From the NCBI GenBank assembly GCA_009746045.1, contig RPFO01000246.1, positions 2,477,911-2,541,910 on the forward strand: a stretch of DNA of 64,000 bases, in the 5' to 3' direction. Made by a program: the position numbers and the translations under genes. Positions 31,356 to 40,300 of this stretch are shown piece by piece. This DNA comes from Mesostigma viride (Eukaryota > Streptophyta > Mesostigmatophyceae > Mesostigmatales > Mesostigmataceae). The notes below the pieces were generated by a model. The model did no database searches. It was not told the DNA's origin and saw only the letters and a program-made list of their open reading frames with translations. How positions within the stretch are numbered: position 1 is the stretch's first letter; every line of letters begins with the position of its first letter.

Positions 31356-34300
31356 CTGTCATCAAATAGTTAGGGCAAAAAGAATACCGTTCAAGTTAGC
31401 AAAATTGACCAAAAATCAATAAAACAGGGTATAGCTGCAGAGAGACCCCTTACAAAAAAAAAAATAACGACAAGACATCAAGTGATCAAAATTCGACACA
31501 GGGTATAGCTGCAGAGAGACCCCATTCGAATCATAATAACAACGTACGACAAGATATTAAGTGATCGAAATTCGACACAGGGTATAGCTGCAGAGAGACC
31601 CCATTCGAATCATAATAACAACGTACCCTGCCAGCCGTTAAGAATGTACTCCAGCACAAGTACATTTTGAGTTTTTCCAAGTTTCTTGTTTTTTGCTTGT
31701 TTCAAGTTCAGTTTTGCATAAAAAGTGTCCCCATAGCCCCTGGATCTCATCTGGAGGTAGTTGAACTAGTATATGCTACAATATACTAGGTTGTACTATT
31801 TTCTACTACATTTATACTATAATGTACTAAATTGAACTACATATGAACTAAATGTAACTGTGATTGATGCCCCTGTAACGTCTCCCAATGCTCAATAACA
31901 GGTCTGGCCACCATTGGTGACCTCCTAGAGCCATTCACAGCTGCATTTCGTGGATCACCGCACAAAAAAAAAAAGTTTTACTTAGCCTTATCAACATGGG
32001 AATGAGGGCTTTGGTGTGCAAACATGCATGTGTGCTAAAAATTGGACATTCTGACACTGCGCGAGAGTCTGGTAATACTTAAGCACTTCAGGTCATGATC
32101 GAAGTATAGAATGAACTGATGCAAGCAATCAAGCATTATGCAAGGAATGGAATGCTGCAATGAATTTTAGCAGTAATACTTGCAACTAGGGAACACACGA
32201 TAAAGTCACGAATCTGACATGCATTGTGCCGTCATGGCACATGCATGAACATGTACACGAACAGAGGATCACGCGGACGCCCACGTGCACGCGCATGGCA
32301 ATCCCCATGCCCCCCCCCCCCCACACACACACAAGCCCCAACTCCAAACATTGCACCAATGACCCACCCACCCAAACCCAACCCCAGCCCCCCTGACCCC
32401 CCAACGCCCATGCACACGCCCATGCCCCGCCCCCGCCCCCGCCCGCCCCCGCCCCCCCGCCCCCGCCCGCCCCGCCCCCGCCCCCGCCCCGCCCCCGCCC
32501 CCGCCCCCCCCCGCCGCCCCCGCCCCCGCCCCCGCCCATGCCCATGCCCCTGCCCCCGCACCCGCCCATTCTCACCCACGCCCACGCCCACGCCCACGCC
32601 CACGCCCACGCCCACGCCCATGCCCACGCCCACGCCCACGCCCACGCCCACGCCCACGCCCACGCCCACGCCCACGCCCACGCCCACGCCCACGCCCACG
32701 CCCACGCCCACGCCCACGCCCACGCCCACGCCCACGCCCACGCCCACGCCCACCCTAGCCTCACCCCTACTCCAAGCCACAATTATACCCAAAGCCACAG
32801 CCAGAAGTAGAGCGCAGCTGCAACAATAGCAGACGTAGCTGAGACACACACCTACCCACGCCAACGCCCACGCCCACGCTCACGCCCACGCCCACGCCCA
32901 CGCCCACGCCCACGCCCACGCCCACGCCCACGCCCACGCCCACGCCCACGCCCATGCCCACGCCCACGCCCACGCCACGCCCACGCCCACGCCCACGCCC
33001 ACGCCCACGCCCACGCCCACGCCCACGCCCACGCCCACGCCCACGCCCACGCCCACGCCCACGCCCACGCTCACGCCCACGCCCACGCCCACTCCACGCC
33101 CACTCCCACGCCCACGCCCACGCGCACGCGCACGCCCACGCCCACGCCCACGCCCACGCCCATGCCCACGCCCACGCCCACGCCCACGCCCACGCCCACG
33201 CCCACGCCCACGCCCACGCCCACGCCCACGCCCACGCCCACGCCCACGCCCACGCCCACGCCCACGCCCACGCCCACGCCCACGCCCACGCCCACGCCCA
33301 CGCCCACGCCCACGCCCACGCCCACGCCCACGCCCACACCCACACCCACGCCCACGCCACGCCCACGCCCACGCCCACGCCCACACCCACGCCCACGCCC
33401 ACGCCCACACCCACACCCACGCCCACGCCCACGCCCACGCCCACGCCCACGCCCACGCCCACGCCCACGCCCACGCCCACGCCCACTCCCACGCCTACGC
33501 CCACGCCCACGCCCACGCCCACGCCCACGCCCATGCCAACGCCCACGCCCACGCCCACGCCCACGCCCACGCCCACGCCCACACCCACGCCCACGCCCAC
33601 GCCCACGCCCACGCCCACGCCCGCGCCCATGCCCACGCTCACGCCCACGCCCACGCCCACGCCCGCGCCTGCGCCCACCCTAGCCTCACCCCTACTCCAA
33701 GCCACAAATGCACCGTAAGCCACAGCCAGAAGTACAGCACAGCAGCGACAATTGCAGACTTAGCCCAGACACACACCTACCCACGTCAATGCCCCTGCCC
33801 AGAGACTCGCGGCCTCATCCCACCCCCCTGCACGAACAGTTCCCAAACAAAAGAAAAGGCAAACAAAAGGAACAAGAGTAGCAAGCTGCATTGCGAGCAC
33901 ATATGCCAGTTCTGGTGCACATGCCAGGCCGAAAGCAACTCATGATTGCCCCTGCCCCTGCCCCTGCCCCTACCCCTGCCCCTGCCCCTGCCCCTGCCCC
34001 TGCCCCTGCCCCTGCCCCTGCCCCTGCCCCTGCCCCTGCCCCTGCCCCTGCCCCTGCCCCTGCCCCTGCCCCTGCCCCTGCCCCTGCCCCTGCCCCTGCT
34101 CCTGCCCCTGCCATCACCATTCTAACCACCACACATTACGAAAAGCAAGAAGAAATTATAATAATAATAAGAAGAAATTATAAGAAGAAGAAATAATAAT
34201 AATAAACAAGCACAAAGTTGACTGCACATGCGACTGTACCAGTTAGGCACGTAGCAAATTTTAGCTGCAGCTTCAATTTCAACTTCATTGCAATTGCAAG

Positions 34301-37300
34301 TGTGACTGCATGTGTAATTGCACTACCAATGCCTAATGCCCACTGCATGTGCCCAGTGCGAATGCAATTCAAAAGCAACATGCAATCGAAATTACAGCTG
34401 AAGCCGGCTATTAACAAAGATATTTAAAGCAGTTGTTAACTACAGAGACCCAATGAAAATGCAAATGCAATGAAAAAGCAACAGAAGTTGAAGCCACTGC
34501 CACTCTACCTGCCGACAGTAACACCACCGCCAGCACCCACTCATATCCCAACGACAAGGAAATAGAATTGCCCAAAGCCAGACATACATTGGGACGCATA
34601 AGCAAACGGCAACGCAAGCGCACATGCAAATGTATACGCAAAGGCAAAGGCAAAGGCAAACGCAAACGCAAACGCAAACGCAAGCTTGTCATGTACCTAC
34701 GCTTAACTGCAAACGCAAACTGTGCACGAAGCAAAAAGATTGGATGGCCAAGATCATGGCAAATACGAGGGCCGAAAACAATCCAACTTCATCTAAATGT
34801 CCGAAATCCTCACGACGTTTCGATGCGCGCTTGAATGTCGAAGGCCTGCGCCGATTATCGATCATAAGTCGAATGTGTAATTGTCGGCTTATGAGAACTG
34901 CTTTGCGACAGTATCACGTCAGGCCGTTCCTGTGCAGCCATTTTCCCTGTGCAGCGGGTGGACAACGTTCACTTTCCGCATTATTCATGGCTATCGAAGT
35001 TAATTCTTACCGACCCCGGCTGCCATGGCCACTGGCCACGCATATCAAGTTCAGGTATTCCCGACCTGTAGCGCAGCAGATTTCTGTCGGAAGGCATCCT
35101 AAGCATCGTGATAAAAGAAATCCGAACAGTAGACATTCATGCTGCATCTAAGGACATTATGGCATTTGTATATACTGCAAGTACATGTATCGACATTGCC
35201 GTGATTGCTAACCCCGACTCACCATGAACAGGAACTTTCCCTCTGCCTCCATGAAATGTACTTCGTGAAATGTACTGTAATACATATGATGTACTACGAT
35301 GATAATCATCCCAGCAAAGCCATAGCACACCTTCCGTTTCGACCGCCATGTCGGCCACTAGTCCGGATAGCTCAATGTGCACCTGACCTTGACACTAATC
35401 GCACAAACAGCCACAATTTTGCAAGCAAGAAGACATGGCTACCTCGGCATTTCATGAAATGTACTTCGTGAAATGCATTTCGTGAAATGTACTAAGGAAC
35501 GTGATTGGCCGGCGTTCGCTCGCCAAATCTCGCAAAATGTACTAAGGCACGTGATTGGTCCCGCAAAATGTACTAAGGAACGTGATTGGCCGGCGAAGAT
35601 TCTGTTTGCTGCAATTAAAATTCCCTACAGAATCTTCGCCGGCCAATCACGTTCCTTAGTACATTTTGCGGGACCAATCACGTGCCTTAGTACATTTTGC
35701 GAGATTTGGCGAGCGAACGCCGGCCAATCACGTTCCTTAGTACATTTCACGAAATGCATTTCACGAAGTACATTTCATGAAATGCCGAGGTAGCCATGTC
35801 TTCTTGCTTGCAAAATTGTGGCTGTTTGTGCGATTAGTGTCAAGGTCAGGTGCACATTGAGCTATCCGGACTAGTGGCCGACATGGCGGTCGAAACGGAA
35901 GGTGTGCTATGGCTTTGCTGGGACATAATCGTGGCTATCTGCTTCCTGGCTTTCGCTATCATGGTGATGGGACACCATGGGAAGCGCAAGTTCGCAGCCA
36001 TAGTGCTAAGCGGCAGCACCCATGCCGGCAGCCTAGTGACCGACGAGACGTTCGACTGTAAGTGCGGCCACGAGTGCATGAAGCCCATTAGAATATCACA
36101 TCTCCAGGCATTGCGAAGCGCCTGGTTTTCGCCCGGGCGGAAGCAAGAGGACAGGAAGGCGGCGATAAAGCAGCAGCTGCACCAGGGGGGGTACGACGCC
36201 ATAACCACGATGTCGTCATCTACTCGTCACAAGTTCGTTCATGGCGCTGGTTTTCGGTTCGTTCTCGACGGGGGAGTCAAGGATATGAACATAGGGTTTG
36301 TGACCCCTTTTCACTTTCGCGTTTCACTTTCGAGGCGGCCTTCAGGCACTGCCTGAAAATTAGCAACCACGTTTGGAACTCTTCGGACCACCTGTGAAAC
36401 TAATCACATTTGATGATGTGCTGGCGGGCCTGGGCATCGCATTTGAGCATTACTTCGAGCAGGGCTCAACAAGCTCGATTCGCCAACTCAACCCGAAGAA
36501 GCCCTAAGCTGCGGTAAGACATATATTTGTGTGGATGGCTCTTGATATCATGCTGAATTTCTAGTCTTCTCTAGGTGGACAGTTCATGTGCAGCCATACA
36601 GGTCATCCATGTGTGTTTTAACCATGTTGCATGTGCCACAGATATTATGAGCAGTATTTACTAAGTGTGCTGGAGTCGTTGTTGCATGCTTGTTGTATTT
36701 CACAGTTCACGCCTGCATGAACGCATCGTTGATACTAATGATTATTCATATTGCATGACTGTTCTATTGGGGACGCCGCGCTTGATGTCACAACGTGGCC
36801 GAAAGGGTGCATCCACCGCTGACGGCCGGTGGGTGATATCGATGGACGCATTTCCGAAGAAGCCAGCCGCGGGCCACACCCATGGCGCGGGCGGGGCGCG
36901 GGCGGGGGCGGGGGCGGGGGAGAAGGCGCGGGTGCGGGCGCGGGCGCCACCCAAGACGCGGGCGCGGGCGCGGGCCCAGGCGGGGGCGGGGGCGGGGGCG
37001 CAGGCGCCGGCGCGGGTGCGGGCGCGGGCGCCACCCAAGGCGCGCGCGCGGGCGCGGGCGGGGGTGGGGGCGCAGGCGCCGGCGCGGGTGCGGGCGCGGG
37101 CGCCACCGCCGACTTGGATGATGAGCCAGCAACCGAAGCCGAGAGGGAGAGGCACCGCTCTTCGAAGGTGTTCGATCTCGAAGTGTTTTGGGGCCCGGAT
37201 ATGACCGTGTATGTCCGCTGGCGCCTAGCCGCATCGGAGACGTTGGTAAATGCACCGGTGAACAAGTGGCAGCCCACAGGGCCTAATGGCGAGGCTTGTG

Positions 37301-40300
37301 ACGGGGTCACGCCCATTGGGTACACCCCGCAGGGAGATCCTGTCTATGGGTGCCTCCTCATAGAGCGTGGCAAGGCCCCCAAAGGAAGTCCTGGTCTAGT
37401 GCCGCTTTTTGAATGGGACGAGGGCGGTGCCAGGAGATGTACCTGCGCTAGCCTTCACAGCCTTTTTCCTGACATCGTCGCCGCTGAGAAGCAGCAGTTG
37501 CTGGACGGATGGATTGAGCAGGTGCCAAAGTCCGTGGAGGATGTGCGTGCCAACAACGAGAATCTGTTCGACATCATGGAGCAAAAGCTCAAAGAGAAGC
37601 GTGAACTGCAAGCGAACAAGGCGGTACCCTTACCGCTGCGATCTGCAGGCGACCAGTCGGTTGCGCGGGCAACACGAGCACTGAGGCTGCCCATAAAACA
37701 AGTAATCTCACACGTCGCTTGCCCTGCCCGCGAGATTCAAGCGCAGATCAACCGCGCATGTGCGCCCGCTGCGCGAGGGAGCACATCAACGGCAACGCCC
37801 GCTTTGCGCACACTGATTTCCGGCAGGCACACCTTCAAGGTGAATGGAAGCCTCATACGACGCAGCGACCTACTCGTTGTTAAGCGGCCAGCCGTCACCT
37901 GCGGGCAGGGAATGCCGTGGGCACCACACATGCTGGTGAAGGTCCTTGATCTGGAAGGCGATCGCACGGAGCGTGACAGCATTGTCGCCTCTCCTTACTA
38001 CGCACCGTCGTGGACGGGCCAGTTTTCTAGAGTGACATTAGGTGGCGGCAGCGCAGGGATGACGGTCCCCATTTCTGATGTACACCTGCAGCACTGGACA
38101 GTGGGCGGTACGGCAGAGGTGCACCAGCCTGAGCTGATCAGTACCGGCAAACTGTCAGCTGCCACGGTGGCGGCGTTGAAAGAGCACCCGCAGATTGACT
38201 TTGAGCATTACAAGACTGCCACCGCCGCCAGGGCAGCAGCAAAGGATGACTGCAATGCCTACTTTGCCGAGCATGGAGCACGTGCGCTTATCGGGATGCG
38301 CCTGTGTGCCCTGTTTCCGGGGATAGCGAGGAAGAGGGAGCGCTTCCATGGCTGGGTCACTAAGGTTCAGGAAAGGGGAGGTCACCTGCTCATCAAGGCG
38401 ATGTGGGCTGATGGGCAGTATGAGGACTATCATGCCCTGGCGGAGGTGACGCAGTTCGTGTGCGGCTGCCCACACCCAGTCGAGGCATTTGGCCGCGCTC
38501 GCTTCTTTCCACAGGAGCTAGGCTGGCACCGTGAACGCAGGTGATGGCACCCACATAGACGATGCCGTCCCTGCTGTGCACAGTGACAGTGAAGGCGGGG
38601 AGGAGGAGGAAGAGGGAGAGAAAGAGGGGGAGAAAGAGGGGGAGGAGGAGGGGAGGAGGAGGGAGAATGGGAGGGGGAGGGGGAGGAGGAAGAGGGAGAG
38701 GGAGAGGGAGAGGAGGATGCGGAATGGGAGCCGGGGATGACTGGTAGATGAGACGGTGCCATCTACCGGCGCATGGAATGAAGTGGTAGACAAGTTTACT
38801 CATGGTTGTCGGCAAGTAGAGCATGCACGCCTGGCCTAGCTGAATTTAAATCAACGAGTTGAGTTTGGAGAGGCTGCATTTTGCTTGGATGAAGAATGTG
38901 TTAGCATGGCCAAACTTTTATGGCTTGTAGCCAAATCCTCTTGGGGTATGTGCACAGTGTACTAGCGGTGTTGTGCAATTGCGAGGATTCCTGTCTTGTA
39001 GCGATGTGGCCTCTCACCCTGCAGCCTGGTAGATGTGATGGCATGCAGCCACCCATCATTGGTCATCCGATCTGGTGTGATTTGCATTTGCACACCTTGT
39101 ATTAAGGCCATGATATGATGATGTCTTGTTATTTTTGATGTGTATATGCGAAAAGAGGCATAATATGCTTGTATATAGTGCTAGCAAATGTCACTACCTT
39201 TACCTATGCCTGACCTTACAAGTTGAGGATGGTCTAATGTAGTGGCAAACAGGTTATTTACAACAATTCACAGTTTTCTGACATAGTTTGAGGCAACTAT
39301 ACTTACCAAAATGCTTGAAAAAGGCAAAAATTGCACCATTTATGCTAGCAAACGTCACTATTTTGAGATCAAACTGGGCCCAAACTTGGCCCATGGTCTA
39401 ATCTAGTGGGTGTCAGGTTGCTTCCAACATTTCATAGCTTTCTGACATAGTTTGATATTGTTTAGTAGCTTACACTGAGCAAAATGCTTGAAAATGGCAA
39501 AAAATGCACCATTTATGCTAGCAAACGTCACTATTTTGACGTCAGACTGAGCCCAAACTTGGCCCATGGTCTAATCTAGTGGTGTTTAGGTTGCTTCCAA
39601 TATTTCATAGCTTTATGACGTAGTTTGATATTGTTTAGTAGCTTATACTGAGCAAAATGCTTGAAAATGGCAAAAAATGCAGTATTTATGCTAGCAAACG
39701 TCACTATTTTGAGTTCAGATTGACCCCAAACTTTGTGCATGGTCTATTCTAGTGGTAATTAGGTTGCTTGCAAATATCCATGATGGTTTGACGTGATTTA
39801 GTACTGTTTCCTATTTATTACTATTTAATTTAACAAAAAATGACAAAAATGTACCTTTATTGCTAGCAAATGTCACCAAGATGACGTCCGATCGATACCA
39901 AACTTTGTACGAGGTCTATTTTGGTTGCAAACATCATGCATGACAATTTTCAGCATAAAAAGACAAACTTCGGTACGAAGTACATTTTGCGTGCTGGAGT
40001 ACATTCTTAATGGCTGGTAGGGGTACGACAAGATATCAAGTGATCGAAATTCGACACAGGGTATAGCTGCAGAGAGACCCCTTCATACCGATAGAACAAG
40101 CGAAATTTCATACCTAAAAGAAAAGCAACCCATTGACAGTATATAGGGTCTCTCTGCAGAGATACCTTTATTGGGTTTGAATTTTTATAGAACAGCGGCA
40201 GTTGACGTCTTAAAACCTGAAATAACACACAATTCCGTACCGGGGGTAAAAGGAAGAAGTGGCGAGTGACGTTCTCGGCCCGCGCGCGGGCCGACTCCCT

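Larger units (their letters stand above)
31624..40025. mobile_element. 8.4-kb DNA transposon with 32-bp TIRs and TA duplication
   Basis: The left end (31626) reads CCCTGCCAGCCGTTAAGAAT; the right end read inward (from 40023) reads CCCCTACCAGCCATTAAGAA. Both continue into TGTACTCCAGCAC. The dinucleotide TA flanks both sides, and joining the flanks recreates the uninterrupted host repeat AACAACGTACGACAAG seen intact at 31541. The contents are described in separate entries. A TA duplication is used by Tc1/mariner and a few other groups; the group is not determined. Confidence 0.88.

Noticed and set aside
32186..33723. Long Val-Gly, Ala-Trp and Pro-Thr repeat ORFs on both strands
   Set aside because: They are translations of the (GCCCAC)n arrays in all frames.
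33815..34196. Ala/Pro repeat ORFs near 34 kb
   Set aside because: They come from (CCCTGC)n and have no other coding support.
38393..38824. Pro/Ser-rich minus-strand ORFs
   Set aside because: Translations of the purine-rich tract downstream of 38544 in antisense.
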